Positions 44,361-55,504 of a stretch of DNA of 64,000 bases are shown in pieces. The notes below the pieces were generated by a model. The model saw only the letters and a list, made by a program, of their open reading frames with translations. It had not been told where the DNA came from and ran no database searches. Position 1 is the first letter of the stretch. Each line of letters opens with the position of its first letter. The stretch comes from Trichobilharzia regenti (Eukaryota > Platyhelminthes > Trematoda > Strigeidida > Schistosomatidae). A program made the translations under genes and the position numbers. The stretch lies in NCBI GenBank assembly GCA_944472135.2, contig OX235270.1:147513632-147577631 (forward strand), given 5' to 3'.

Positions 44361-44900
44361 AAAATTTGATAGCTGGCGAAATAATTTTAAGTCAAATAGA
44401 AGGTGATAACTGTTTTCAACTTGATATGAATTACAAGAGGCTTAGAAACGCAGGGATAGAACGAATTACAGGTGTGAACAAAATGAGCATGGAAACAAAT
44501 TGAAATAAGAATAATAATTTTCAACTTGAAATGTAAGTTAGGTGGTGTGAATATAGATAGATTACAAGAGGCACAGAAACAAAAAATTACACAGGATTAG
44601 AATATAATTGTAAAATCCTTTTTTCTAAACGGATTACAAGTGTGATCAGGAGGAGCATGGAAACAAAATTAAAATAACTAGTTTTATAACTGAAAATTTG
44701 AAATAATAATTTGATCCTGAATGAAAGTTAGGAGGTGTGAATATAGATTACAAAAGCCTTAGAAACACAAAAATTGCACAGGATTAAGATATAATTGTAA
44801 AATAGTTGATATTTTAAACGAATTCTAAATGTCAACAGGAAAAGCATGGAAACAAACTTAGAATAACTGTTTTTATAACTGAAAAAAAATTGAGTGGATC
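44361..44900. repeat. Degenerate tandem repeats in PLE terminal region
   Basis: Units beginning TTTTCAACTTGA (44258, 44420, 44519 and, decayed, about 44710) each continue with GTGAATATAGATTACAAG, AGAAACAC, GGATTAGAATATAATTG and GAGCATGGAAACAAA. Spacing is irregular, about 100-200 bp. Confidence 0.7.
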
Positions 44901-44924
44901 AAATGAAGACTGAGGGACTAAGGA

Positions 44925-45377
44925 TCAGACACACAGCGAACGAAAAAAATGCTCAAAAGGAAAAGCGAGGACGAAAAAAGACGAAGAGGAGAAAAATAAC
45001 GGAAGCAAAGGGAACATACCAGACTCGGTCCATGGTAGTTGTAGACGTTGGACTAATCTCTTTTGAACACACAGCTCCGGCTTCTCGATGCATATTGTGA
45101 GGGATTCTGCAGTACAAAGAAGTCGGAAACATACTGCTCTTGGTAGGTTTCTGCTGACTTTGTAAATCACTTTGAAAGAATCAGTTGAGATGTTGTGGGA
45201 GGTGTTGACCAGATGTTCAATAATGGCACTTCTGATTGAACCGGTGCCTCCTCTTTGCAGCCATGCTGGGTGGTGTTCTCTAACACTTGTTGAAAGGACG
45301 CGCATACAACGACCTATGTACCTATCTCTGCACGAGCAAGTGAACTGGTATATGCACATTGAATCAGTCATATGCAT
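44925..45377 (-). pseudogene. Penelope-like element endonuclease fragment, 150 codons
   Basis: The minus-strand frame reads MCIYQFTCSCRDRYIGRCMRVLSTSVREHHPAWLQRGG in blocks: Y-x-F-T-C-x-C, YIG and Arg of a GIY-YIG nuclease. It continues IEHLVNTSHNISTDSFKVIY, then AESLTICIEKPELCVQKRL at the C-terminus. RT and linker are missing. It lies between the two 255-bp inverted arms with tandem repeats on its 3' side. Confidence 0.82.
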
Positions 45378-45425
45378 TATAACCTTCTATTTGACTTAAA
45401 ATTATTTCTTTAGTTATCAAATAAT

Positions 45426-45680
45426 AATTTTCCATACGTTGTAACTATTTTCTAATCCTATGAAATCTTGTCTCTAATCCCCTTGTAATCTATATTCATA
45501 TCTTTAAACTTTCATGTCAAGTTGAAAATTATTATCACCTTCGTTACTATGTGGAATTAATTAAACAAATGATAATTGTATGCATGTAAACTAATCTATA
45601 TAAATGCGATTGTACAGCTGCTTTTGAGAATGTTATCGCCGAAAAAATTGTCATCTTTGGTGAACCTCATGTTTTCTTCT
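45426..45680 (-). repeat. Right arm of 255-bp inverted repeat flanking a PLE
   Basis: Reverse complement of 44106-44360. It lies directly upstream (minus strand) of the endonuclease fragment. Confidence 0.9.
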
Positions 45681-45717
45681 TTCTAATGTCCATAGGGGTA
45701 TTAGATTTGTTCTTGCG

Positions 45718-45890
45718 AATATGACTCACGGATTAAAAATCAGTGAGAGAACCGTTAAAAATAGCTTTTGCATCCCAGTGGGTGCGCGTGCCGCCGATGA
45801 TTCCCAAATAAGGACTACAGAAATAACTGTACATTACTCCCTGTGGCTGGTTTTCAATGCTCCTCTAAATGATATCAATCCTTGGACAAA
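45718..45890 (+). mobile_element. SINE type C, decayed
   Basis: CCCAGTGGGTGCGCGTGCCGCCGATGATTCCC, then GGACTACAGAAATAACTGTAC and the ATGATATCAATCC tail; split here as two short blocks. The hammerhead core has U4 changed and GAAA disrupted. Confidence 0.55.
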
Positions 45891-46829
45891 CACTCGTAAA
45901 AACAATCTCGAAATAGCTTTTTACATTTAGCTAAAGGTATTTTCTAAACAATTCTAAATTGTCATAAACTTATTTCGATCTAAACAATCATTTGAGCACT
46001 AAAATATTTCTAGAGAAAAAAATGGGTTTTTCCCCTATATTTCGTATTATTATTTAAAAGCATTTTCTAATAACAAGTGAACTGATTATCAGACTATTTG
46101 AAATGTCTTGTTTAAGTTTCTTTTTTCCTTTTTTCTCATAATTCAAAATTCTTTTGAAAAAGTTACATTAGAATTTTAAAAGCACTTTAATGAAATGGAA
46201 TTCTTAGTAATCCTACATTTTAGCCAGCAAGTGTGTACTCCCTTCTCCGCGTAGTTTTTGAGTAATTTTTGTGTAATGGAAGGAAATAATAGTAATAGTT
46301 AACTTGGCGAGACTCTTTACAACATAAATAAAACTGCTTGGACTATTATAAGAAGAAAAAATGTAATGAAGACTGAATGTATATTTTAAAAATTGTTTTA
46401 ATGGTTATTCAGCAGAATCATTTATAACCTCACTTATTTTACACTAGTTGATTCTAAGTTCGGGGAAAGAAATGAAAGTTGGGCGTGGGAGCGCAGCAAC
46501 CATCTATTGCAGAAAGTGAATCCAATCAGAATGTCCCCCTCATTGTTCGAGAGGCTGAATGACAACATTGTTCACATTTTGGTCAAGAATTTAAGTGATA
46601 TAGTATACGGATGCTAGGAATCTGTGGGAGCAGATAAAATACAAATGGAAATTATGAATTGTAAACTGAAGAGTAAATAAACCAGTTCATATCACCTAGA
46701 CTCCAACCATGAGTACACTGACAATTTCAGTATCATTCAAGACTTTCATACAGTGAAGTTTAGCCTCCAATAGTATAATATAATAACATCGGCATTTGAT
46801 CCTGAAGGTAGGATAGTTACTTTGATCAG
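45891..46829. other. No recognised feature
   Basis: About 0.94 kb of AT-rich sequence in which I see no gene and no family repeat. Confidence 0.4.
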
Positions 46830-47865
46830 TATATCCTATAATTGAGGAACATACACCTTCAGCCACCCAAGTCTCCACTGCCTTCGATTTACTGCCAGCG
46901 TCTTCAACCCGCTCAAAGTCTGACCACACGCTTTCATCTCCTCTTCACATGACCTCCGCCAAGTCACTCTCACCCATGCACTGACGACCAACTCGCCACC
47001 CGCTTCCCTTACGGCCTGGTTCCACTCAAGCAATGGCTTGTCTAGTGATGTCACTCACTTCATGGTTTCCTCAGAGTATGGCCACAATCCAATCCATCTC
47101 CATTTCTTCCTTCCTATTTGTTTGACAATCGGTTCCGGCTGTGTTGGTTGGTTCGCTCATTGTCAGAGATCCCTCAATGTTGGTGATCTTTTCTGTCCGG
47201 CCATCTGATCTTGAGTGGTATTGAGCGAAGACAAATGTTAATGAAGGTCTGAAGTTTGTTTGAGGTGCTGTTTATGACGCGCAGTGCAAGTCTCTCATCC
47301 GTATGGTGAGTAGCACTGACTGACTTCACATTGGAGTTGTAAATCCGGATGTTATTTTTGATGGTGAGCAGTGATGTTGACTTCCACACAGACTTAATAG
47401 TAATGCAAGCTTGTCTTGCTTTTCCAATGATTCTTGGTTTGATATCCTCGTCAAATCCGTCAGCCTGTAGTTGAAACAATGCGTCTATGAAGGTAGGTAG
47501 GTAGGTAGGTAGGTGAAGGAGGTTGTTTCTTTCAGGTTCCTCCCATTAATGCAGGCTGACAAATGTCTTTTCTTGTTGTTGTTGCTGTTGGTGTTGGCCA
47601 GGAATCTCCATCACCACATCTGTTTTATCTGTGTTCACTTGAAGGAAGTCCTATCTTCTGTGGATGCTTGTTCTGCCAGCTTGTTGCTTTTCACTTGCAT
47701 ATCTTCCAGTTCGTGGGAAATCAGACATATATCATCGCTGGTGAAGTCCAGATCCTCCATGTTCTAGTTTTGTGTGAGTCCATTTTATGCCTGTTTCGTC
47801 ATTGGCCGTTGTCTGTCACATTATGCAATCTATTGCAATCAGGAAGATCATTGGTGAAAGTTATA
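46830..47865 (-). mobile_element. RTE LINE subfamily A, 3' part
   Basis: Collinear on the minus strand with 22810-23860. C-terminal frame 46836-47054 (WRRSCEEEMKACGQTLSGLK), 47174-47479 (ITIKSVWKSTSLLTIKNNIR, LKIRWPDRKDHQH), an (AGGT)6 tract at about 47490-47513, and the FADD region (47690-47770). The tail is shorter than usual. Confidence 0.82.
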
Positions 47866-47889
47866 ATTATTTAATGTTACTATCCTACT

Positions 47890-48327
47890 AACAACACAGA
47901 TTAAGAGAAAATGGGAGACTTCTGTGAACAACTTCAATCGATAAGGCACAAGACCTCAAAAAGGAACACCCAAATTTCAATGCGTGATGTGAATGACAAG
48001 AAGAAAGAATGGCAATCAGGAATAGAACTCACCACGGTTCGAGAAGTGTTCGCTTGGTGAAACGAATGAGAATGGAGCACTCTTTGCAGGCACCTGAGTC
48101 GTAAAAGATTTGGTGATTGAAAGTGGTGAGTACAGACTCAAGAATTTTTTAGGACGAACTGAATTTCTAATGGTAGATGCACCAAAAATGAGATAGACTT
48201 TACGTCAACCTCAGGAAAGTGAAGATGAAGCCTGCTGGATACAAAATCGACAGGAGAAGCAGTTGTGGTCTCATTCCACTATCTAGTGCAAAGAACGTTC
48301 AAAGTTAAATCGAAAATCTCTAAAAAG
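47890..48327 (+). mobile_element. RTE LINE endonuclease fragment
   Basis: The plus strand carries blocks of the APE-type endonuclease in shifting frames: MGDFCEQLQSIRHKTSKRN, NENGALFAG (about 48070-48090), KDLVIESGEYR, and RREQLWSHSTI near the catalytic SDH block. Disrupted. Confidence 0.55.
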
Positions 48328-48500
48328 GGTGAGGACTCTCATCGACCATGCAAATGGTCTGGGGTCCAATTCTCTGCTGACACACGCCTGATATCTATAG
48401 TCGGCTTACAAAATTTGGACTACCGATATCACCTACTGAAAAGTCCATAAATGTACTAAAATTACGGTGTAGAATCAAACTATAATTAAGAAAAAAAATA
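48328..48500 (+). mobile_element. SINE type A, decayed
   Basis: TGAGGACTCTCATCGACCATG, CGCCTGATATCTATAGTCGG, ACTACCGATATCACCTACTG, and an A-rich tail. It separates two RTE pieces on the same strand. Confidence 0.72.
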
Positions 48501-48514
48501 CTAAGTGGGTGGAA

Positions 48515-49195
48515 TTTGTGGCGGCGAGGAAAGGACTTAACTTCAGAAGTGATGAAGATACATAACCGAAAGAAACAACAAGCACCATCAACTAGAGGAA
48601 TCTAAAAGAAGTCGTCTGTGTCATTTATCTAGGTGTTACTGTTACGATTAAAAGTGGCATGAATAAGGATGTCAAAGCCGGGAGCCCATCGTTTCTATGA
48701 AATCAGTATGAAAATCTGTAACCAGCATGAAGAGCAACATTCGAATTTTCTACATCAATACCAAGTCATTGATTCGTAGACTTGATGTGCACGCGTTACC
48801 AAAACCCATTTCTAACAGATAGAAAACTTTTACCAACAGCTGCCATCGCTCAAGAAATACAGCAAGAAAGGATAAGTAACAGGAAACTCTGTCAAGCGAC
48901 GAAGAACATTTTGACTAACATATTTGTAGGGGGAGATGAAGATGGATATTAAACAAACTCTGAGAAGACCATTGACTGATACCAGATGCAGGGCTGTGGA
49001 ATGGAATTCCAGTGGAAAATGACAAAGTGCGAATCCTTGTGTTATCTAGAGGAAAACATTTCAGGTAGAAATAGAAGCTTATAGGTGTCCGTACAGTGTA
49101 GTTAAGAAATAACTTCAGAGAAGAGTCTGAAACTAACATATGCCACTGAAACCCTGTTCCACTCGGAACCCAAGAGAATAATAATAAATTATAAC
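48515..49195 (+). mobile_element. RTE LINE, diverged 3' part
   Basis: GAAACAACAAGCACCATCAAC connector, TCATTTATCTAGGTG, CGAATTTTCTACATCAATACC, and the 3' end CCCTGTTCCACTCGGAACCC plus AATAATAATAAA. Frames are lost. Confidence 0.65.
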
Positions 49196-49424
49196 AGTCA
49201 TCTATGTCTCTATTTGTGTTAGCGAACAGTGCACCTACATATATGCGAAAGTGACGAAAGCAGAACCCTTACAAAACTCGGTATTTTACATTTTCAGTAC
49301 AATGACGATGTGATTTAATAAAATAACCTACTACAACATTTCATTAATTTATTTTAATTCATTCGATAGAATAAAAGATTATCTATGGATTTCACTGTCT
49401 AAATGTGTTTCCTTTGGGTTGGAG
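49196..49424. other. No recognised feature
   Basis: Short unassigned spacer. Confidence 0.3.
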
Positions 49425-49690
49425 AATTTCATTATGAGCTGGCACCAGTTAGAGAACTATTGAAAAACCAACACCGGAGTAATGGACAGTTGTCCATTTT
49501 AGGGGCTCTTCATCAGTACGCACCCACTGGCTGAGGTTCAAACCTAGGACATTCTGGTTACAAGGCAATCTAGCTTGTAGATGATTAAGCCACTGAGACC
49601 CGATCCAATGTCCCATGAGTCTCAACCTAGGACAGTAACACTTTTTCAGTACTCTCGGTTGGTTTTCCAATGGTTATCTAGCTGTTACCA
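49425..49690. mobile_element. Fold-back SINE type C
   Basis: Minus copy 49425-49618 (minus strand reads GTACTGATGAAGAGCCCC... GGACAACTGTCC). It is joined directly to a plus-strand 3' half at 49620-49690 (CCTAGGACAG, CAGTACTCTCGG, CCAATGGTTATCTAGCTG). Confidence 0.7.
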
Positions 49691-50114
49691 TAACATTTAT
49701 TCAGAACATGGAATGTTTCGCAGATGTGTTGAATATTTGTTTATTCAACTTGCACATTTTCTACTATCTATTAATGACTTTTTGATACACTGGAGTTTTA
49801 TTCTACTGAATCTCTCAAACATCATATTTACCCAAATGCGTTTGTCTGATTAAACCTTGTTAAATGTCTTGAACGGTTTTCAAGATTCTGATAGGGGACT
49901 AAGAAGATTTTTTAGTACTTGACAAGAAGGGCAACTCTCATGAAATCAATTTCATACCGTTCAAATGGCAGTTAGCCTAGTCATTAAGTCTGAACTAGAA
50001 TAGGGTTGTTAAATTATTATGCCTGATGTGTTTAAAGGTGAATATGAACCTACACTAGCATTCGAACAGTTTGCCTTCGTAGTGCTTATCTATATATATA
50101 TATATATAACAACT
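49691..50114. other. No recognised feature
   Basis: Unassigned. A short (TA)n lies at 50091-50108. Confidence 0.35.
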
Positions 50115-50628
50115 TGCTAACTGATGCATCTTACCTGCTATACTTTACTGCTCCTCTCAGTGTTTCTTGAGCTATACTAAAAAGGACTATATCATTTTTT
50201 TGCAAAAGGGTATAAAAGGTTGCTCAGTAAAGCAGGTGATGTGCAGCGCTTGTTATATTACATTAGTTGATAGACATCTAAATTCATGCTAGAAATGGTC
50301 AAAATCCATACTGTCTGATGCTCAACATTCCCTCAATCCTCAACTCTCTTCACGCCTTGTATCTCATTGGGTAGAAGTAGAAGTCAGTGCAAACTATTAT
50401 ATGCTCGTACTGTCAAGTACAAAATCTCAACGATATCATAGTTTGCATAGTGTTCTATGAGATAGAGACAGATAGTGTTAACCGGGAAACCTATGTAATT
50501 AGTATGTTGCTAGTAAAATAATCGGCTCTTTCATTATCTTCAATTTGTAATCTATGTTGACACTATCTCAGTTAACCGACAGTATCTTAGCTACTAACAC
50601 TATTTTTATTACTATTTAAAATTTTTCC

Positions 50629-50674
<46 letters not shown>

Positions 50675-50860
50675 CTTCACTGTCACTATAAATACCAATA
50701 TAAAGATTGCCATTAACAGTCCTGTTGTATTATCTTTTAATTGTTTTTAATGTTATTAGGAAAAAATTATGCGCACTATTGTACCAAATGCTGAAAATCT
50801 CACACTGTAATATCATTACTGTTCTAGAATAAAGCAAAATTACTGTTATTATTATTATGT
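50115..50860 (+). mobile_element. CR1-like LINE 3' end, decayed
   Basis: Matches the end of the 53.9-54.9 kb ORF in broken frames (TTTACTGCTCCTCTCAGTGT, GATGCTCAACATTCCCTCAA, TTATATGCTCGTACTGTC). A 3' region with a (TA)n tract (50633-50672) ends GCTGAAAATCTCACACTG, TCTAGAATAAAGCAAAATTACTG, ATTATTATTA. Confidence 0.72.
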
Positions 50861-51034
50861 TTATAAGTGTATTCGACTTCATTTGCCTCACTTTTTCGTA
50901 AAGTTGGTTTTTCCTAAGCAGTTAACCACTTCCTCCAATAACTGCTAAAAATACATTATGAGTCTGCTATTTATTAGCACTTTTAGGAGTGCTCATAAGA
51001 GACTAGTATCAAATATTTCTTATTTGTCTTATTT

Positions 51035-52195
51035 GTCCAACAGTTATACGAAATGCTGAATTCCAAGTAATCCACAACGGGAAACTTACGGAAACCTTCG
51101 AAGAGACGACGGGAGTGAGACAAGTCGGCTGGAGGCCTACTATCACCAATGATCTTCCTGATTGCAGTAGACTGGATAATGCGACAGACAACAGTCAATG
51201 AAGACACAGGCATAAAATGGACTCACACAAAAATAGAACTTGCAGGATCTGGACTTCACCGATGTGGTATATATGTCTGATTTCCCACAAACTGGAAGAT
51301 ATGCAAGTGAAAAGCAACAAGCTGGCAGAACAAGCATCCACAGAAGATAGAACTTCCTTCAAGTGAACACAGATAAAACAGATGTGGTGATGAAGATTCC
51401 TGGCCAACACCAACAGCAACAACAACAACCACAGACAACAATCAGCCAGAATAAATGGGAGGAACCTGAAAGAAACAACCTCCTTCACCTACCTACCTAC
51501 CTACCTACCTACCTACCTACATGGAAGCATTAATTCAACTACAGGCCAACGGAAATGACGAGGATCTCACAGCCAGAATCGGAAAAGCAAGACAAGCTTG
51601 CATTACTATTAAGTCTGTGTGGAAGTCAACATCACTGCTCACCATCAAAAATAACATCGGGATTTTCAACTCCAATGTGAAGTCAGTCAGTGCTACTCAT
51701 CATACGGATCAGAGACTTGCACTGAGCGTCATAAACAGCATCTCAAACAAACTTCAGACCTTCATCAACAGTTGTCTTCGCCCAATACCACTCAAGATCA
51801 GATGGCCGGACAGAAAAGATCACCAACATTGAGGGATCTCTGGCAATCAGCGAACCAACCAACACAGCCGGAACTGATTGTCAAACAAATAGGCAGGAAG
51901 AAATGGAGATGGATTGGATTGTGGCCATACTCTGAGGAAACCATGAAGTGAGTGACATCACTAGACAAGCCATTGCTTGAGTGGAATCAGGCCGAAAGGG
52001 AAGCGGGTGGCGAGTTGGTCGTCAGTGCATGGGTGAGGGTTACTTGGCGGAGGTCATGTGAAGAGGAGATGAAAGCGTGTGGTCAGACTTTGAGCGGGTT
52101 GAAGACGCTGGCAGTAAATCGAAGGCAGTGGAGACTTGGGTGGCTGAAGGTATATGTTCCCCTAAGAATTAAAGGATATAATAGTAATAATAGTT
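51035..52195 (+). mobile_element. RTE LINE subfamily A, recent-looking copy
   Basis: Starts in the RT (AAATGCTGAATTCCAAG, VIHNGKL) and runs through the DWIM region, FADD region, an eight-unit (ACCT)n tract at about 51486-51520, frame 51521-51832 (EALIQLQANGNDEDLTARIG ... LKIRWPDRKDHQH) and 51952-52224 (WRRSCEEEMKACGQTLSGLK) to CCCCTAAGAATTAAAGGATATAATAGTAATAATAG. The 51521-51832 part is almost identical to the reverse complement at 60175-60490. Confidence 0.85.
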
Positions 52196-52219
52196 ACCAT
52201 AGGGAATATTTAATTTATT

Positions 52220-52397
52220 TTTGATCATACTTTAATTCCACACCGTCTATTTGGTGAAAGTATGGAATTTTCAGTATGTGATTTTGGTAGCCACAATTTC
52301 ACAGGCTGATCAAAAATATCAGGTGTGCATCTGCAGGGATCGAACCTTGGACTATATGCATGGTCAGCGAGAGTCTTAACCGCTGTGCCACCGACGC
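52220..52397 (-). mobile_element. SINE type A
   Basis: Minus copy inserted just after an RTE tail. Head end CCGACGC at 52397; body ATATTTTTGATCAGCCTGTG on the minus strand; tail with CTTTCACCAAATAG. Confidence 0.8.
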
Positions 52398-52469
52398 ACT
52401 GAAAGTAGTTTTGGCTACGCAAGTGAAAGACAGACAGTTATTGCTTACAGGTGGATTGCCGTATATTAA

Positions 52470-52711
52470 TATATTATTTTTTTATTACTTTACATTTCTC
52501 AGTGGAACATAGGGCTTCAGCCTAGAAATTTGGAGTTTCAATAGAAGCAGTATCTATTTTTTAGTGCATAAGGTTGCTAGCCCCATGTGCATCCTTTCCT
52601 TTTTGCCAGTCTTGTTACTTACTGACTTAACGAGGTAAAGCAGGGCGCCTGGGATCGAACTCCGAACTACCTGCTTGGTTGGTGATTATCCTATCTCTGT
52701 GACACCGACGC
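52470..52711 (-). mobile_element. SINE type B
   Basis: Minus copy. The tail end reads CATTTCTCAGTGGAACATAG on the plus strand, then GTTGCTAGCCCCATGTG and a head ending CACCGACGC at 52711. The head is decayed (GGATCGAACTCC). Confidence 0.75.
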
Positions 52712-52834
52712 AACTTCTTTCAGTAGTAGACATTAATGTGGAGGTCAGATTAGAAACCGAAACTTTGAACGATTTCAAGAATGGTTAAATATTTCAAGTC
52801 TTATTAGCCTTCTTTTGAAGTATTTTTTAAAATT

Positions 52835-53010
52835 TCAGCTTCATTCCACACCGTATATTTTGCTACAGGTATGGAATTTTCAGCATGTGATATCGGCAGC
52901 CCAAATTTCGCAGGCCGACCATAGATAACTGGTGTGCGTCGGCAGGGGATCAATCCTTGGACCATGTGCATAGTCGACGAGAGTCCTAATCACTGTATCA
53001 CCGGCTCACA
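52835..53010 (-). mobile_element. SINE type A
   Basis: Minus copy with CCACACCGTATATTTTGCTACA at the tail side, GCAGGCCGACCATAGATAAC, and a decayed head end CCGGCTC. Confidence 0.78.
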
Positions 53011-53094
53011 GTGATCACATATAAATGTCCTATCAGTTTGTTTGTAATACTTCGCTGAGTAGGCCAACAGGATAAATTTGAACTTAGCATAACA

Positions 53095-54890
53095 TAACAT
53101 AACAAACAATTTCGCTTTATTCCAGAAACAGTACTTGTGGTACAGTGTGGAATTTTCAGCACATATCTACAATATTGCATCTAATTTCATCGTACATTTA
53201 AAAGGAGTATTATAAAAAAATAAAATAATAAAAAAAACCAAAAAAGAAACAGAAATAACCAAAAAAAATGCAAATAAAAATACTGAGTAAAAAAAGAAGA
53301 TCAACACAAATAATGAAAAAAAATATTTCAGTATTAGTTAGTGGAAGCTACGATATGTGTATGCGTGGTGAACAGTAACAGCTATAATCATACGGGAAAT
53401 TATGAGATGTTCTTAAAAAAATGTTTATAGCCAAGATGATCAGTTAATTTGATTGAACAACACTAAGCAATCATAAGATAAACATTTCAGGTTGTTTTTT
53501 TTTGTCAGTACTAATGCGGTTGTTTGTAGTGGCAGTGTGAGGAATCATGCATAATACAAAATTTTTAAGATGGTGATAGTGGCAATAACAAACAAGATTG
53601 TCAGTTAAATAGTGCCGAACAAAGAACAACCACAAAACTAATGTTACATGATGGTTAATGACGGGACAATTTTTAATAATCATAGTGATAATATAGTCGG
53701 ACCCAGTAGATGTACAAAGAAGGAATAGAATAAAGAATAAAAATGTAAGCCAATGATAATAATTTTAAGCAGCTAAGTATGTTTAAGAAGGTTGTTCACT
53801 ATAGAGTACAAATAAGAGAGTGTAAGGGGGAAAAAAACAAGGGCCAAAATTATGTTATTAACAACAAAGCAAGTCATAGGTTTCACGCCTAACATTGTCT
53901 CTGTCACTTAGAACACGGGCCAAATATGGTATCGTTGAGTTCCTATACTTGGTTGTGCGAGCATATATTATTTTATACTGATTTCTGGTTCTACCTGATG
54001 AGATGCAGGGAGAGAGTTGGGAATAGAGGGGGTGTTGGGGGTCAGAGAGTATGGTTTTAGACCATTTCTCACATGTATTCAGATGCTTATCCACTAATGT
54101 TGTGACGAGCTGACTGAGTTTTACACCGCTAGTCCTGCTAACTACCTTCAACATCCTTCTCAGGATGGTATAATCCTTTTTCAGTAACCCAGGAAAGACT
54201 AACGGGGAACAGTAAAGTAGAATAGGTAGGATACGAGAGTTGACAAATTGTGTAAGCAGAGGTTGAGGGACTCCAGTTAGTCTGAGTTTCTTAATGTAGT
54301 AGGTTAGACGAAACACTTTCTTGGAAATCATTTGGATATGAGATGACCAAGTAAGGTCGGAAGATATAACTAATCCGAGGTATTTTGCATTAGACTTTGT
54401 TTCAATTATAGTCCCCTCGATTCTACAGACATCATGAGTGCTTACTAGTGTTTGTAGATCTCGTTTATGCCTAAAGGAGAAGTCGACAGTCTGGCATTTT
54501 GAGGGATTCAGCGTTAGGCCATTTATTTTAGACCACTGACTGATGTCCGACAGGAAGCTATTTAATTTGAAGCAGTCTGACTGAGACTTAACGGGAAGCG
54601 AAACAGTCAGGTCATCTGCATATTTGACGAAGTTGATTTCGTCTGAGAGAGGTAAGTCATGTAAGAAGAAGGAAAAGAGAAACGGCGAGAGAACAGCACC
54701 CTGAGGAACACCAGCTTCAGTAAGCAAAGGAGAGGAAGCTACACCATTATATACCGTGTACTGCATCCTATTGGAGAAGTAAGAGTGCAGCCAGTTGATA
54801 GCCCAGGACTCAGTTTGTGTAAGGCTAAGCTTGTTTAACAAAAGGCCTCTAGCCGTAAAAAAGCGTTGGTAGGCGGTTTTTATCACCAGA
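53095..54890 (-). mobile_element. CR1/Jockey-like LINE, 3' 1.8 kb
   Basis: ORF at 53858-54886, then a roughly 750-bp 3' region with A-rich stretches. The 3' end on the minus strand (about 53165-53100) reads GCTGAAAATTCCACACTG, ACCACAAGTACTG and GGAATAAAGCGAAATTG. The N-terminal half (endonuclease and first RT motifs) is missing. Confidence 0.83.
53858..54886 (-). CDS. CR1/Jockey-like LINE reverse transcriptase, C-terminal 342 codons
   Basis: The longest intact ORF in the window. After about 14 residues of foreign leader, LLLNKLSLTQTESWAINWLH and YFSNRMQYTVYNG begin the RT in mid-domain. GVPQGAVLSPFLFSFFLHDL (59-78) is RT motif B, YADD (89-92) the catalytic palm motif, GLTLNPSKCQ (123-132) and YLGLVISSDLTW (169-180) the thumb-side motifs, followed by SRILPILLYCSPLVFPGLL and a basic C-terminal part. 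The APE endonuclease and motif A (the FDxAFD block) are absent, so the protein cannot retrotranspose alone although the frame has stayed open. Related fragments lie at 37.6, 43.2 and 50.1 kb. Confidence 0.85.
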   Translation of the reverse strand: MIKTAYQRFFTARGLLLNKLSLTQTESWAINWLHSYFSNRMQYTVYNGVASSPLLTEAGVPQGAVLSPFLFSFFLHDLPLSDEINFVKYADDLTVSLPVKSQSDCFKLNSFLSDISQWSKINGLTLNPSKCQTVDFSFRHKRDLQTLVSTHDVCRIEGTIIETKSNAKYLGLVISSDLTWSSHIQMISKKVFRLTYYIKKLRLTGVPQPLLTQFVNSRILPILLYCSPLVFPGLLKKDYTILRRMLKVVSRTSGVKLSQLVTTLVDKHLNTCEKWSKTILSDPQHPLYSQLSPCISSGRTRNQYKIIYARTTKYRNSTIPYLARVLSDRDNVRRETYDLLCC

Positions 54891-55504
54891 CGGTGGATAT
54901 TTGCATTTTTCTTCTACAGCTTTTTCATAGTCATCATTTTTCATGACAGCAACTTTGCAAAATTGACAACAAAAGGTGGAAGAATGCGAAAAAAAACGGA
55001 AAGTGTCTGTTCTGTCTCCTTATCTGACTTCATGGTCTAAACTTCTACTGAAGATGAATCTGTTGACTTTAAATCATATTAATATAAATTGATTCAAAAT
55101 GACAACACTTAGCCCCTGCATACTTGAATATCGTTAGACAGATATCATGTATAGACTTGTCAGTGGTTAAAAAAGTTTTTCTAACCAACCAAACCCGGTT
55201 TCTTATACTTTTGAAAGACCTTCAATTTCAGCAATAAACTAATGTCAAGAAGTGTGTACTCACACTATGAAGTAAAACTAGTTAGTTATTAGACAAACGC
55301 CTAACACTAATGTCAATTTTTTGGCGTCACACCTTGTTATCACTCTTGTTTCTGCATACAAAAACAAAAAAAAGGAATTATTAAGTGGGAATAAAATCCA
55401 TACTCTTAGTTTGAATATTAGAATTTTGCTGGGTAGATTTTACCAGGAACAAGGAAAAAGTGGAATAGAAATTAAGTACTTAAGTAGCTAAGAAAGTATT
55501 TTTT
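54891..55504. other. No recognised feature
   Basis: Directly upstream of the truncated LINE. A minus-strand run reading KNDDYEKAVEEKCKYPPSGD (about 54890-54945) is open but unrecognised. Confidence 0.35.

Noticed and set aside
44361..44900. CRISPR array
   Set aside because: Repeats are long, diverged and irregularly spaced, in a eukaryotic PLE terminus; no cas genes.
47513..47874. Leu/Val-rich membrane-like proteins
   Set aside because: Antisense of the Gln-rich connector of RTE copies (CAA repeats read as TTG); recurs at 11243, 51195, 55767 and 60523.
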